This document shows positions 38,598-47,275 of a DNA stretch of 64,000 nt, piece by piece. Positions within the stretch are counted from its first letter, which is position 1; every line of letters starts with the position of its first letter. This DNA comes from Exiguobacterium flavidum (GTDB taxonomy: Bacteria; Bacillota; Bacilli; Exiguobacteriales; Exiguobacteriaceae): NCBI RefSeq assembly GCF_003344535.1, contig NZ_QPKS01000003.1, positions 124,001-188,000 on the forward strand. Reading direction: 5' to 3'. Under the pieces are notes generated by a model. That model searched no databases. It saw only the letters and a list, made by a program, of their open reading frames with translations, and had not been told where the DNA came from. The position numbers and the translations under genes are program-made.

Positions 38598-40127
38598 TTA
38601 GTTGCCCATTTCACGTGCTTTCTTGCGACGGTGCCACATCAGGATCATGAAGGCTCCGATTGGCGCGATCGAACCGATTGCGACCGCGAGAAGAGGATTG
38701 ACTTTAGAATTCTCGACAACATAGCTGTTTGCGCTCGTTCCGTCCAGCGTGATTTCGTAGCTGTCACCATCCTGACGCACGAGATCCGAGAACAATAATC
38801 CTCTCAGGCTGCGCTCGTCTCCGATTTCGCTCGCCCCGACGCGTAGCGTCGTCTTCTTCTCCCCGAGATTGATCGCATAGACGACCGGCGTCTCGCCTTT
38901 TGCGGTCCGCTTATAGACGGCCATGTGATCCGTCGAGGCGATCAGTTCCTGTTTCCCCTCGACGAAAGCAGGATACTTCTCCCGCATGTCGTTCAACGTG
39001 CGGATATATTTCTGCATATCCGGATTCTTCTTGAACTCCATCATCATCCGGTTACCTGGATCCTCTCCGCCACGCATCGCCACTTCCGTCCCCTGATAGA
39101 CGATCGGCATACCGGGAGCCGCGTAGAGTGCGAACAAAGCAAGACGGAGCTGACGTTCCGGTGTCTTCGCTCCGTTCATCTGCGCTTCCGTGATGAATCG
39201 TTTCACGTCGTGATTATCGATGAAGTTGCTGAGCTTGAATGGGTCTTCATTGAATGCGACGTCGCGCGCATGGACCGCTTCAAGTTCTTCTGCCGATCCA
39301 TTCTTTCGCGCGAACTGTTCCTTGATACCGTAATAGAACGGGAAGTTCGTCACCGAATCGAAGCCGAGCTCGGAATACGAGGCGATCTTTCGCGGATCCC
39401 CGTCGAACACTTCAGCGAGCAGGAACAGATCTTCCTTCTCCTTTTTGACCTCCGGTATGAACTTCTCCCAGAACTCGGCCGGAACGTGACGGACCGTATC
39501 GAGCCGATAGCCGTCAATGCCTGTTTCTTTCACCCAATAAGTCGCTACATCTACCAAATAGTTTACCACTTCCGGTTTCTCCGTGTTGAAGTCCGGCAAG
39601 TCAAAAAGCCAGTTTTGTTCCACTTCCTTCGGATCATTCCAGTTCATGATCGTCTCTTCCGGGTGGAACCAGTCCGGCTTTTCCTTCACCCACGGATGCT
39701 TCGGTCCGACGTGGTTGACGACGAGGTCGAGCACGACCTTGATGTCCCGCTCATGCGCTTCCTTGACGAGGGCCTTGAACTCCTCCTTCGTCCCGAAGTG
39801 CGGATCGATTTCATAGAAGTCCTCGGTCCAGTAGCCGTGATATCCGTTCGGCATGTTCTTGAAGATCGGTGTCAACCAGATTGCCGTGAAGCCCTGTTTC
39901 TCGATGTAGTCGAGCCGCTTGCGAATCCCGGCGATGTCACCGCCATGATAAGCTTTTGGGTCTTCGATGTTTTTATCCATGTCATTCGTCGGGTCCCCGT
40001 TCTCGAACCGATCGACCATGATGAAGTACATTCTTTCGTCCGTCCAACTTGCCGCATCTGCCGTATCCGGGAACATTCCCGAAAACAGGAGAAGCGGCAA
40101 GAGGAGAAGCATCACGCCTCGTCTCAT
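38598..40127 (-). CDS. Membrane-anchored alpha-amylase (GH13)
   Basis: About 509 residues with a signal peptide (MRRGVMLLLLPLLLFSG, cleavage near ADA-AS) and a C-terminal membrane helix with a basic tail (WHRRKKAREMGN), so the catalytic part sits outside, anchored to the cell. GH13 regions are intact: DLVVNHVG, GYRLDTVRH (nucleophile Asp), LLAEVFDG (acid-base Glu) and FIDNHDVKR. It should cut starch or maltodextrins for uptake by the MalEFG transporter encoded just upstream. The ATG at 40127 has GGGAGG ten bases upstream; an earlier in-frame ATG at 40151 abuts the malG stop. Confidence 0.92.
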   Translation of the reverse strand: MRRGVMLLLLPLLLFSGMFPDTADAASWTDERMYFIMVDRFENGDPTNDMDKNIEDPKAYHGGDIAGIRKRLDYIEKQGFTAIWLTPIFKNMPNGYHGYWTEDFYEIDPHFGTKEEFKALVKEAHERDIKVVLDLVVNHVGPKHPWVKEKPDWFHPEETIMNWNDPKEVEQNWLFDLPDFNTEKPEVVNYLVDVATYWVKETGIDGYRLDTVRHVPAEFWEKFIPEVKKEKEDLFLLAEVFDGDPRKIASYSELGFDSVTNFPFYYGIKEQFARKNGSAEELEAVHARDVAFNEDPFKLSNFIDNHDVKRFITEAQMNGAKTPERQLRLALFALYAAPGMPIVYQGTEVAMRGGEDPGNRMMMEFKKNPDMQKYIRTLNDMREKYPAFVEGKQELIASTDHMAVYKRTAKGETPVVYAINLGEKKTTLRVGASEIGDERSLRGLLFSDLVRQDGDSYEITLDGTSANSYVVENSKVNPLLAVAIGSIAPIGAFMILMWHRRKKAREMGN

Positions 40128-40150
40128 GCCGCCAATTCCTCCCTTTTCCA

Positions 40151-40984
40151 TTATCCTTTCGTACCGCCTGCAGTCAGTCCAGAAACGAAGTAACGCTGGA
40201 ACATGAAGAACAAGAGGACGATTGGTACTGCCGATAGCACGGCACCTGCCGCGAACAGCGTGAAGTTATTATCGAATTGCTCAGAAACCATGTTGTAGAG
40301 CCCGACCGCGAGCGTCTGCTTCTCCGGTGAACGGAGGACGAGCGATGCGAGGATGAAGTCGTTGAATGGCGCCATGAAGTTGAACAGGGCGATGACGGCG
40401 ACCATCGGCTTCGCGAGCGGCAAAATGATCTGCCAGAAGATTCGAAGGTGCCCCGCTCCGTCCATCCGGGCGGCTTCATCGAGCTCTTTCGGGATCGTAT
40501 CGAAATAACCTTTCGCGAGATACGTGTTCATTGGAATCGCTCCGCCTGCATAGAGCAGAATCAAGGCGAGATGCGTATCGAACAGGTCGAGCATGTTCAG
40601 CAGGACATAGATCGCGATGATCGCGACGAACTGCGGCACCATTTGCAGGACGAGGAACAGGATGAGCGAGTTCTTTCGTCCGACGAAGCGGTAGCGGGAG
40701 AAGATGTAGCCCGTCAGCGTGATGAGCGCGACTGAGACGACCATCGTGATGATGGCGATCTTGAGCGTGTTCATGTACCAGAGGCTGTAGTCGGTCTTCG
40801 ACGGGTCGAACAGGTCGAAGTAGTGGCTGAGTGTCGGATTGCTCGGAATCATGTCCGATGTGATGCTTTTCCCAGGGTTGAGCGACGTGCCGACAACCCA
40901 GAGAAGCGGATACAGGATGACGATGGACGCAATCGTCAAAATGAGATACGAGAGCGCCATGTTGATGCGATTTTGTTTTCTCAT
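40151..40984 (-). CDS. malG: Maltodextrin ABC transporter permease MalG
   Basis: 277 residues, six predicted helices. The EAA loop that contacts the ATPase is ELDEAARMDGAGHLRIFWQI, and the C-terminus FQRYFVSGLTAGGTKG is typical of MalG-type permeases. It works with MalF, MalE and an ATPase not encoded here. Its ATG is one base after the malF stop. Confidence 0.95.
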   Translation of the reverse strand: MRKQNRINMALSYLILTIASIVILYPLLWVVGTSLNPGKSITSDMIPSNPTLSHYFDLFDPSKTDYSLWYMNTLKIAIITMVVSVALITLTGYIFSRYRFVGRKNSLILFLVLQMVPQFVAIIAIYVLLNMLDLFDTHLALILLYAGGAIPMNTYLAKGYFDTIPKELDEAARMDGAGHLRIFWQIILPLAKPMVAVIALFNFMAPFNDFILASLVLRSPEKQTLAVGLYNMVSEQFDNNFTLFAAGAVLSAVPIVLLFFMFQRYFVSGLTAGGTKG

Positions 40985-40985
40985 A

Positions 40986-42335
40986 TTAGATCATATCCTC
41001 GTCTTTGAAAGATTTCGAGCGGCGGAACTGAACGACCGCGAGCGTCATGATGAAGAAGGACAGTACGAGCGTGATCGCAGCGGCGAACGCGTATTGCGGG
41101 TTCGAACCGAGCGACAGCTTGTAGATCCAAGAGATCAGGATATCCGTACCTCCGGCAGATTGTGCCGGTACGGCCGGTCCACCATTATTGAACAGATAGA
41201 TGATATTGAAGTTGTTGAAGTTGAACGTATACTGCGTAATCAGAATCGGAGCAGTAGCGAACAGGATCATCGGGAGCGTGATCAGGCGGAACTTCTCGCC
41301 CGCTGTAGCTCCGTCGATCGTCGCAGCTTCGTAGAGATCTTCAGGAATCGACTGCAGGATCCCTGTCGTCATCGTCATGATGTACGGGAATCCGAGCCAC
41401 CACTGGATGCCAATCAACGCGAGTCGCGTATAGGTCGGATCCGTCATCCACTCGAACCCTTGGTCAAGACCGAGTGCCGGCAGGAGTGTCGTATTGAACA
41501 CACCGAACGATTCGTTGAACATCGAACGGAAGATCAAAATCGTGATGAATGCAGGTACTGCCCAAGACAAGATCAATATCGAACGGAAGATACGCTTTCC
41601 GCGCAATCCTTTTTGGTTCAAGATGACCGCAAGACCGATACCGATCGCGATGACACCTGTCGTCGATGCGATCGTCCAGACGAGAGTCCAAACGAGTACG
41701 GCGAAGAAAGTGTCACGGAAAATATCGACTTGGAAGATGTTCAAGAAGTTTTGGATGCCAATCCATTCGACAAGCTTCGCAGGTGGCGAGTTGTTGAACT
41801 TATAGTTCGTGAAAGCGATCAAGAACGTGAAGATAAGTGGCAAAATGACAGTGAAGACAGCAAGCACCATCGCAGGCACGAGCATCGCATAAGGAAAACC
41901 GTTGTCCTTGAAGTTACGAAGCTGCATCTTTAGTGACGGTACATCGAGCTGCATGTCACGAAGCTTACCGACGCGATACGCATCGATAAAGTTCCAGACG
42001 TAAATGGCGATACCGAAGAATAACAAAATCAGGGCAATGATGCCTTCGACCATCAGGAAGATCGAATGGTCCCCTCTTACGCCTGGCACTTCACCGAGTG
42101 TAATGAGTCCCCAAATGCCGCCGCGGTCTCCTGGACCTGCGCCTGCGCCTTTGAAGAATAGATCATAGTTCACAAGAAAATAAGAAACTACAACGACAAA
42201 AAAGGTCGCCCCTTTAAGAAACTGCTTGTTGTAGAATTGGCCGAGTCCCGGGAGGATCGACAGAAGCGCCGCTCTTGTGCGGTGGTTCGTCTGTTTCTCC
42301 GGCTTCGGATCATGCATGTTGTTGATTGCAGCCAT
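40986..42335 (-). CDS. malF: Maltodextrin ABC transporter permease MalF
   Basis: 449 residues from the ATG at 42335, with AAAGGAG upstream. The N-terminus carries a short soluble stretch and a hydrophobic segment ALLSILPGLGQFYNKQFLKG, typical of Firmicute MalF, before the core helices. The EAA loop is DLYEAATIDGATAGEKFRLI. It pairs with MalG to form the membrane channel. Confidence 0.95.
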   Translation of the reverse strand: MAAINNMHDPKPEKQTNHRTRAALLSILPGLGQFYNKQFLKGATFFVVVVSYFLVNYDLFFKGAGAGPGDRGGIWGLITLGEVPGVRGDHSIFLMVEGIIALILLFFGIAIYVWNFIDAYRVGKLRDMQLDVPSLKMQLRNFKDNGFPYAMLVPAMVLAVFTVILPLIFTFLIAFTNYKFNNSPPAKLVEWIGIQNFLNIFQVDIFRDTFFAVLVWTLVWTIASTTGVIAIGIGLAVILNQKGLRGKRIFRSILILSWAVPAFITILIFRSMFNESFGVFNTTLLPALGLDQGFEWMTDPTYTRLALIGIQWWLGFPYIMTMTTGILQSIPEDLYEAATIDGATAGEKFRLITLPMILFATAPILITQYTFNFNNFNIIYLFNNGGPAVPAQSAGGTDILISWIYKLSLGSNPQYAFAAAITLVLSFFIMTLAVVQFRRSKSFKDEDMI

Positions 42336-42397
42336 CGTCCGTTCTCCTTTCCAAAGGTCATGTCTGACCTCAGGCTTCTCTTCCATCCATAAAAGAT

Positions 42398-42426
42398 GAG
42401 GGGGAATCGGGAATCCGATCCCCCTC
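42398..42426 (-). other. Stem-loop between malE and malF
   Basis: A GC-rich stem (GAGGGGGATCGG with CCGATCCCCCTC, one bulged base) with a four-base loop. The minus-strand tail is ATCTTTTATG, so it could act as a partial terminator or as a block to 3' decay, allowing more MalE than MalF. Confidence 0.6.
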
Positions 42427-42462
42427 TCTTCAATTCTTTAGGCCACTTGAAAAGACCTTCTC

Positions 42463-43731
42463 TTATTGATTGTTAGCTTCGATTTGTTGCTTGATTTGCT
42501 TGACAGCGTCGTCAGCTGATTTTTGGCCATCTTGTTTGCCAGTAGCGACGAGCTGGAGTGCTGCTGCCATAGGCTCCCAAACTTGACCCATCTCAGCGAT
42601 GTTCGGCATTGGCACGCCGTTTTTCGCTTGTGCGAATACTGCTGCTGCGACTTCGTTGTCTTTGATCGCTGCTTCTTCTTGAAGAGCAGTGACAGGTGGG
42701 ATCTCGTTGTACTTCTCGAACATCGCTTGTGCGTTTTCAGCGTTCGTAAGTGTCGCGAGGAACTTCTCAGCCCACTCTTGGTTTTCAGAGAATGCAGATA
42801 CAGCATAAGTTTTAACACCTACGAACGTTTTGATCGGCTCGCCGTTTGGAAGTGTCGGAAGTGCTGCTGCTCCGAGGTTGATTCCTTTTTCCTTGTAGCC
42901 TGCGACAGCCCAAGGACCGTTCATGACAGAAGCTGCCTTCTTCTCTCCGAAGAGCTGATCCATCGCTTGACCGCCGCCGCCGCCGATGAGACCTTTCGGG
43001 AAGAGACCTTCTTTGTACCATTTGCCGATGTAGTCGAAGCCTTCGACAGCGCCTTCGTTGTTGAGGCCGATATCAGAAGGATCGAGTTTGCCGCCGTTGT
43101 CTTTGAAGACGTAGCCGCCGTATCCAGCGATCGGACCGTGTGCGAAGTAGAAGTTATCCCAAAGTGCGAGGAAACCATATTTGCTGTCTTTTTTGAGGTC
43201 TGTAGACAATTTATAGAGATCATCCATAGAAGCAGGAGCTTCTTTGAGCATGTCTTTGTTGAAGAGGAGAACCGGTGTCTCTACCGCTTTCGGGTAGCCG
43301 TATACTTTTCCGTCGAACGTCACAGCTGACTTCGCCGTATCGATGAACGGCTCGAGTGCTTTCTCGCCCTCTTTGAGTTCAGCGATGAGACCTTGATCGA
43401 CGACAGTACCGATTTGGTCATGTGGGAGAAGCATGATGTCAGGACCTTTACCAGCCGGACCGTCGAGTGCTACTTTTTTCTGTTGGTCAGTCATTTTGAC
43501 TTCTTTGACTTCGACCTTCACGCCTTCTTTTTCTTCGAAAGCCTTCGCTACTGCTTTAGTAGTCTCAGCTTTTTCAGTATCTTCCCAGATGACGATTTTC
43601 TCCGGTTTGTCTGAACCCTTTTCCGATGTCTTCGATGAAGAATCAGAGTCCGTTCCACCGCCACATGCTGCAAGAGCACCGATAGCCATTACAGATACAG
43701 AAAGACCAGCTACAAACTTTTTCATTTCCAT
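42463..43731 (-). CDS. malE: Maltodextrin-binding lipoprotein MalE
   Basis: 422 residues. The signal peptide ends with the lipobox GALAACGG; a serine- and glycine-rich linker leads to a family 1 solute-binding fold (KIVIWEDTEKAETTKAVAKA, LLPHDQIGTVVDQGLIAEL, AASVMNGPWAVAGYKEKGIN). It captures maltodextrin for MalF/MalG. The ATG at 43731 is used, with GGGGAGG 11 bases upstream; the second methionine, two codons later, is also possible. First gene of the operon. Confidence 0.95.
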   Translation of the reverse strand: MEMKKFVAGLSVSVMAIGALAACGGGTDSDSSSKTSEKGSDKPEKIVIWEDTEKAETTKAVAKAFEEKEGVKVEVKEVKMTDQQKKVALDGPAGKGPDIMLLPHDQIGTVVDQGLIAELKEGEKALEPFIDTAKSAVTFDGKVYGYPKAVETPVLLFNKDMLKEAPASMDDLYKLSTDLKKDSKYGFLALWDNFYFAHGPIAGYGGYVFKDNGGKLDPSDIGLNNEGAVEGFDYIGKWYKEGLFPKGLIGGGGGQAMDQLFGEKKAASVMNGPWAVAGYKEKGINLGAAALPTLPNGEPIKTFVGVKTYAVSAFSENQEWAEKFLATLTNAENAQAMFEKYNEIPPVTALQEEAAIKDNEVAAAVFAQAKNGVPMPNIAEMGQVWEPMAAALQLVATGKQDGQKSADDAVKQIKQQIEANNQ

Positions 43732-43798
43732 GATTGAAAGAACCTCCCCAATTTGGCTTGCAATGATATGAAACAATGCCTATCGTTTGCATAACCCG

Positions 43799-43808
43799 AA
43801 AACGTTTT
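43799..43808. promoter_or_regulatory. LacI-type palindrome in malE leader
   Basis: The perfect palindrome AAAACGTTTT lies in the malE leader, about 68 bp upstream of the start codon, with flanks CCG and GC. It matches the core of LacI family or CcpA sites. Confidence 0.4.
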
Positions 43809-43844
43809 GCTGACCGGATGATCCGCGATTTTGTAAGCGGTTTA

Positions 43845-43858
43845 TGAAAACGTTTGCA
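43845..43858. promoter_or_regulatory. Operator or cre site downstream of malE promoter
   Basis: TGAAAACGTTTGCA fits the cre consensus with one mismatch and also resembles the malP operator. It lies about 17-30 bp downstream of the malE -10 box. Confidence 0.6.
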
Positions 43859-43874
43859 TCACCTTTACATTTTT

Positions 43875-43902
43875 ATTATACAATCTAAAATCCTTTTGAC
43901 AA
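43875..43902 (-). promoter_or_regulatory. malE operon promoter
   Basis: On the minus strand TTGTCA and a consensus TATAAT are separated by 16 bp; the leader to malE is about 140 nt. Confidence 0.75.
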
Positions 43903-43996
43903 GTAGTTTTGTACAATTATTTTCCTAGATTTCAAAAAGGCATCACTCCTCGCTTTGGCTAAGGAATTTCTTCGACTAATAAAATCTTCTACAAAA

Positions 43997-44010
43997 AGAA
44001 AACGGTTACA
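43997..44010. promoter_or_regulatory. cre-like site
   Basis: AGAAAACGGTTACA matches the 14-bp cre core TGNNARCGNWWWCA with one mismatch, roughly midway between the two divergent promoters. Confidence 0.5.
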
Positions 44011-44034
44011 TTCTATTTAGTTGCACAAAAGGGC

Positions 44035-44046
44035 GCAATCGATTGC
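44035..44046. promoter_or_regulatory. LacI-type operator 1
   Basis: The perfect palindrome GCAATCGATTGC, about 50 bp upstream of the neopullulanase -35 box. The same 12 bases recur at 44152, 117 bp away. Confidence 0.7.
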
Positions 44047-44096
44047 ACAATCAACTGTTCTTACATCCTTAATCCGTATTTTCCATCGGGTGCACA

Positions 44097-44125
44097 TTGA
44101 CTTTAAGAAAGCGCTTCACTATTCT
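44097..44125 (+). promoter_or_regulatory. Neopullulanase gene promoter
   Basis: TTGACT and TATTCT are separated by 17 bp. A GAAAGCGCTT core in the spacer resembles half of a cre box. Confidence 0.55.
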
Positions 44126-44151
44126 TATGTCGAGGATGCTTATACATAAGC

Positions 44152-44163
44152 GCAATCGATTGC
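44152..44163. promoter_or_regulatory. LacI-type operator 2
   Basis: A second exact GCAATCGATTGC, downstream of the promoter and 20 bp before the start codon. With operator 1 it could support repression by looping. Confidence 0.7.
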
Positions 44164-44182
44164 ATATTGAGGAGTGAAAGGA

Positions 44183-45973
44183 ATGTTCAGAGAAGCAGTA
44201 TTCCACAGGGCGATGTCCCCTTTCGTCTATAAATATGACGAAAAGACGATTCATATTCGTCTCCAGACTAAAAAAGGCGACATTGATGAGGCAATCTTGA
44301 TTTGGGGCGATCCGTATGACTGGCATACGGAGCATCCAGACGACAATGACTGGAACTTCGATCCTACCAAATCAAACTATTGGAACACGCGCGAGACACC
44401 GATGGCACGAAGCGGTTCTGATGATCTATATGATTACTGGTTCATCGCGGTCGAGCCCCCGTATCGCCGCCTTCGCTACGGTTTTAAGCTCAGTGACGGA
44501 AACGAGACGCTCGTCTATACGGAACGTGGCTGGTTCGAGACGAAACCGCTTGACGACACAGGTTACTATTTCTGTGTCCCCTTCCTGAACAAGGTCGACG
44601 TCTTCAAAGCGCCTGACTGGGTCAAGGATACGGTTTGGTATCAGATCTTCCCGGATCGTTTTGCGAACGGTGATCCTGCCAATGATCCTGAAGGAACTCT
44701 TCCATGGAACAGCGCCCCCCCTACGACGACTAATCTGTTCGGCGGTGACTTCCAAGGAGTGATCGACCAAGTCGACTACCTCGTCGAACTTGGAATCACC
44801 GGTATCTACTTCTGTCCAATTTTCGAAGCAAAATCGAATCACAAGTATGACACGATCGATTATCTTGAAATCGATCCCCAGTTCGGGACAAAGGAAAAAT
44901 TCAAGGAAATGGTCGATATCCTCCATGCGAACGGCATTCGTGTCATGCTTGATGCAGTATTCAATCATGCAGGATTCCACCACAAGGCGTTCGTCGATGT
45001 CCGTGAGAACGGTGATGCGTCCGTCTACCGCGACTGGTTCCACCTCCGGGACTTCCCGCTCGTGACGGAACCGATGCCGAACTATGACACGTTCGCCTTC
45101 GTACCGGAGATGCCGAAGTTCAACACCGAGCATCCTGAAGTGAAGGCTTATCTCCTGCACGTCGCAAAGTATTGGGTCGAGGAATTCGGCATAGACGGCT
45201 GGCGTCTCGATGTCGCGAACGAGGTCGACCACGCATTCTGGCGGGAATTCCGTTCCGTCGTCAAGGAAGCGAATCCGGAAGCCTATATTCTCGGGGAAAT
45301 TTGGCACGATGCTCAAGACTGGCTGACGGGAGACCAATTCGATGCGGTCATGAACTACCCATTCACCAGTGCTGCGCTCAACTACTTCGCCCTCGACAAG
45401 ACGCGTGCCGTCTCTTACGCGAACGAGATGTCGCACGTCCTGTTCTCGAACACGGAAAACGTCAATGAGGTAACGTTCAACCTGATCGGTTCACACGATA
45501 CACCACGAGCATTGACGCGCGCAGGCAACAACAAGAACAAGATGCGCCTGCTTCTCCTATCATTACTGACCTTCTCCGGCAGTCCGGTCATCTATTACGG
45601 CGATGAAATAGGACTTGATGGTGAACAAGACCCGGGGTGCCGCAAGTGCATGCCATGGGAGACAGAACTGCAAGACCGTTCACTCTTCCGATATACCCAG
45701 CATCTGCTTTTACTCAGAAAAGAACACCGGACACTCGCAAACCTCGGATTGACGTCATTCGTCCACGCGGATGATGAGACGAACACGGTCGTCATGAAAC
45801 GTGTCAGCCATGAAGGCACTTATTTCGTCTATTTCAATAACTCGAACAAGGAAGTGACGATTCCGGCACCCGTGGATGGCCATGGAATGGATCTCTTCTC
45901 GAACACCCTTCGCCAAACACTCGAAGTGACGCTTCCTGCCTTCACGGGGACCATCGTCCAGTTGATGCGCTAA
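44183..45973 (+). CDS. Neopullulanase / cyclomaltodextrinase (GH13_20)
   Basis: 596 residues, no signal peptide, so cytoplasmic. An N-terminal CBM34-like domain (residues 1-125) precedes the GH13 barrel with DAVFNHAG, DGWRLDVANE (nucleophile), ILGEIWHDAQDW (acid-base) and LIGSHDTPR. The enzyme class hydrolyses cyclodextrins, pullulan and maltodextrins mainly to maltose, which malP would then split. The ATG at 44183 has GGAG eight bases upstream; a GTG three codons earlier overlaps that site. Confidence 0.92.
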   Translation: MFREAVFHRAMSPFVYKYDEKTIHIRLQTKKGDIDEAILIWGDPYDWHTEHPDDNDWNFDPTKSNYWNTRETPMARSGSDDLYDYWFIAVEPPYRRLRYGFKLSDGNETLVYTERGWFETKPLDDTGYYFCVPFLNKVDVFKAPDWVKDTVWYQIFPDRFANGDPANDPEGTLPWNSAPPTTTNLFGGDFQGVIDQVDYLVELGITGIYFCPIFEAKSNHKYDTIDYLEIDPQFGTKEKFKEMVDILHANGIRVMLDAVFNHAGFHHKAFVDVRENGDASVYRDWFHLRDFPLVTEPMPNYDTFAFVPEMPKFNTEHPEVKAYLLHVAKYWVEEFGIDGWRLDVANEVDHAFWREFRSVVKEANPEAYILGEIWHDAQDWLTGDQFDAVMNYPFTSAALNYFALDKTRAVSYANEMSHVLFSNTENVNEVTFNLIGSHDTPRALTRAGNNKNKMRLLLLSLLTFSGSPVIYYGDEIGLDGEQDPGCRKCMPWETELQDRSLFRYTQHLLLLRKEHRTLANLGLTSFVHADDETNTVVMKRVSHEGTYFVYFNNSNKEVTIPAPVDGHGMDLFSNTLRQTLEVTLPAFTGTIVQLMR

Positions 45974-45981
45974 ACAATTAC

Positions 45982-46034
45982 ACACTGCCCTGATCGTGCC
46001 CATTATCGAAGCGCGGACAGGGCAGTGTTTTTTT
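45982..46034 (+). terminator. Terminator of neopullulanase gene
   Basis: A perfect 11-bp stem (ACACTGCCCTG with CAGGGCAGTGT) with a 25-base loop, followed by seven T. Confidence 0.9.
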
Positions 46035-46119
46035 ATTCCGCACTGCGCGACTTTTCCTGTCCCCCTTTTCGAGCATGTCCTTTTAGGGTAAAGAGCGAGT
46101 GAAAGGGGGGAATTGTTCG

Positions 46120-47271
46120 ATGGAAATCATCTTATGGGTCGGGCTCGTCCTCGTCTTGCTTTTCATCGTCAGCTATGTAAGCGAGCGACTTCACCTGCCG
46201 AGCATTCTTGCGTTCATTTTGATCGGCGTCATCATCGGCCTGTACCGGGATGGCACCCATGAATTAAAAATTGCCGGGGAAGTTGGGATCATCGTCCTCT
46301 TTTTCCTGCTCGGCTTGAAATTTTCCGTATCTGAACTGATTGGACATATGCGCAACGTATGGCAGGCTGGATTGATCGACGTCCTCCTCTCCTTTGGCGG
46401 AACTTTTCTTCTTACGCTCGCCTTCGGATTTTCGGTACCTGAAGCTTTTTTGATCGGCTGCGTCCTTTATGCGACGAGTTCATCGATTTCAGCCAGACTG
46501 CTTGAGCGGGAGAAAGATAAACACGCTGACGTCAATAAATTCGTCCTCTCACTGCTCATCTTCGAGGACCTGTTCGCGCCACTGCTACTTACGATGGCTC
46601 CATTCGTCCTAGGTAAAGCCGAGTTCACCCCTGAAAAGATCGGGATGCTCGGTCTCGGATTCTTCTTCATGTTTGCCGCGCTCCTCATCGCGACAGTCTG
46701 GATGCGAAGAAATCGGCGGATCGTCGACTCCCTTTATCGTCACCCGGATGCCGGTATCGGAATCATCGGTTTGATCCTGACGTTCTCAGGTATCGGTATC
46801 CTGTTCGGGCTCTCGGAAGTCCTTGGCGCCTTCATCATCGGCATCCTGCTCACTGAGGTGAAGGAGACACGCTACTTGAGACGACTCGTCACACCTTTTC
46901 AGGACTTGTTGCTTCCATTCTTCTTCATTTATTTCGGGATGTCGTTCGAGTTGACTGAAGGTTTGCCGCTTGATTGGTTCTTCCTCGCCCTCGTCGTCTG
47001 GGGACTGTTGTCAAAATGGCTCGTCGGCTTCCTCGGCGGTCGTGCCTTCGGCCTGTCGAACTATCACGCGATTGAGTCGGGCTTCTGTCTCGGACCGCGC
47101 GGGGAATTCTCGATCCTGTTCATCACGATGGCAAGCGGCGGGTTCGTCACGCTGACTGGTATCTACATCTTCGTCTCAGCTTTCCTTGGGATCCTGTTCT
47201 TCCGAATCTCGAGTTCGCTCGCTGATAAGGCTCACCGGACCGCAAAAAAGGTCAAGCATACGCTGGATTGA
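46120..47271 (+). CDS. CPA2 family cation:proton antiporter
   Basis: 383 residues with about twelve helices. LPSILAFILIGVIIGLY at the N-terminus, IVLFFLLGLKFSVSEL and CVLYATSSSISARLL match the Na+/H+ exchanger fold of KefB/MaaA-like proteins; FCLGPRGEFSILFITMA is the helix that follows in this group. No TrkA-type regulatory domain is fused. The ion could be K+ or Na+. The ATG at 46120 has AAGGGGGG nine bases upstream. Confidence 0.9.
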   Translation: MEIILWVGLVLVLLFIVSYVSERLHLPSILAFILIGVIIGLYRDGTHELKIAGEVGIIVLFFLLGLKFSVSELIGHMRNVWQAGLIDVLLSFGGTFLLTLAFGFSVPEAFLIGCVLYATSSSISARLLEREKDKHADVNKFVLSLLIFEDLFAPLLLTMAPFVLGKAEFTPEKIGMLGLGFFFMFAALLIATVWMRRNRRIVDSLYRHPDAGIGIIGLILTFSGIGILFGLSEVLGAFIIGILLTEVKETRYLRRLVTPFQDLLLPFFFIYFGMSFELTEGLPLDWFFLALVVWGLLSKWLVGFLGGRAFGLSNYHAIESGFCLGPRGEFSILFITMASGGFVTLTGIYIFVSAFLGILFFRISSSLADKAHRTAKKVKHTLD

Positions 47272-47275
47272 AAAA

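Larger units (their letters stand above)
43732..44182. promoter_or_regulatory. Divergent malE / neopullulanase control region
   Basis: This 451-bp gene-free stretch holds the malE promoter, the neopullulanase promoter, two exact copies of GCAATCGATTGC, two AAAACGTTT-cored palindromes and a cre-like box, each listed separately. No further coding frame is convincing. The arrangement suggests joint control by the LacI-type repressor and CcpA. Confidence 0.8.

Noticed and set aside
38925-40193. Plus-strand frame of 422 codons
   Set aside because: It lies exactly opposite the alpha-amylase gene, whose catalytic motifs are intact; its composition (Arg, His, Val rich) is typical of an antisense shadow.
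40839-41933. Plus-strand frame of 364 codons
   Set aside because: Antisense to malF and malG; no plausible start site and an extreme Arg/Asp/Glu composition.
43732-44182. Possible riboswitch in the malE/neopullulanase region
   Set aside because: The palindromes are short DNA operator-like sites at promoters; no long paired leader or known aptamer core is present.
44426-45436. Minus-strand frame of 336 codons
   Set aside because: Antisense to the neopullulanase gene, which carries all four GH13 regions.
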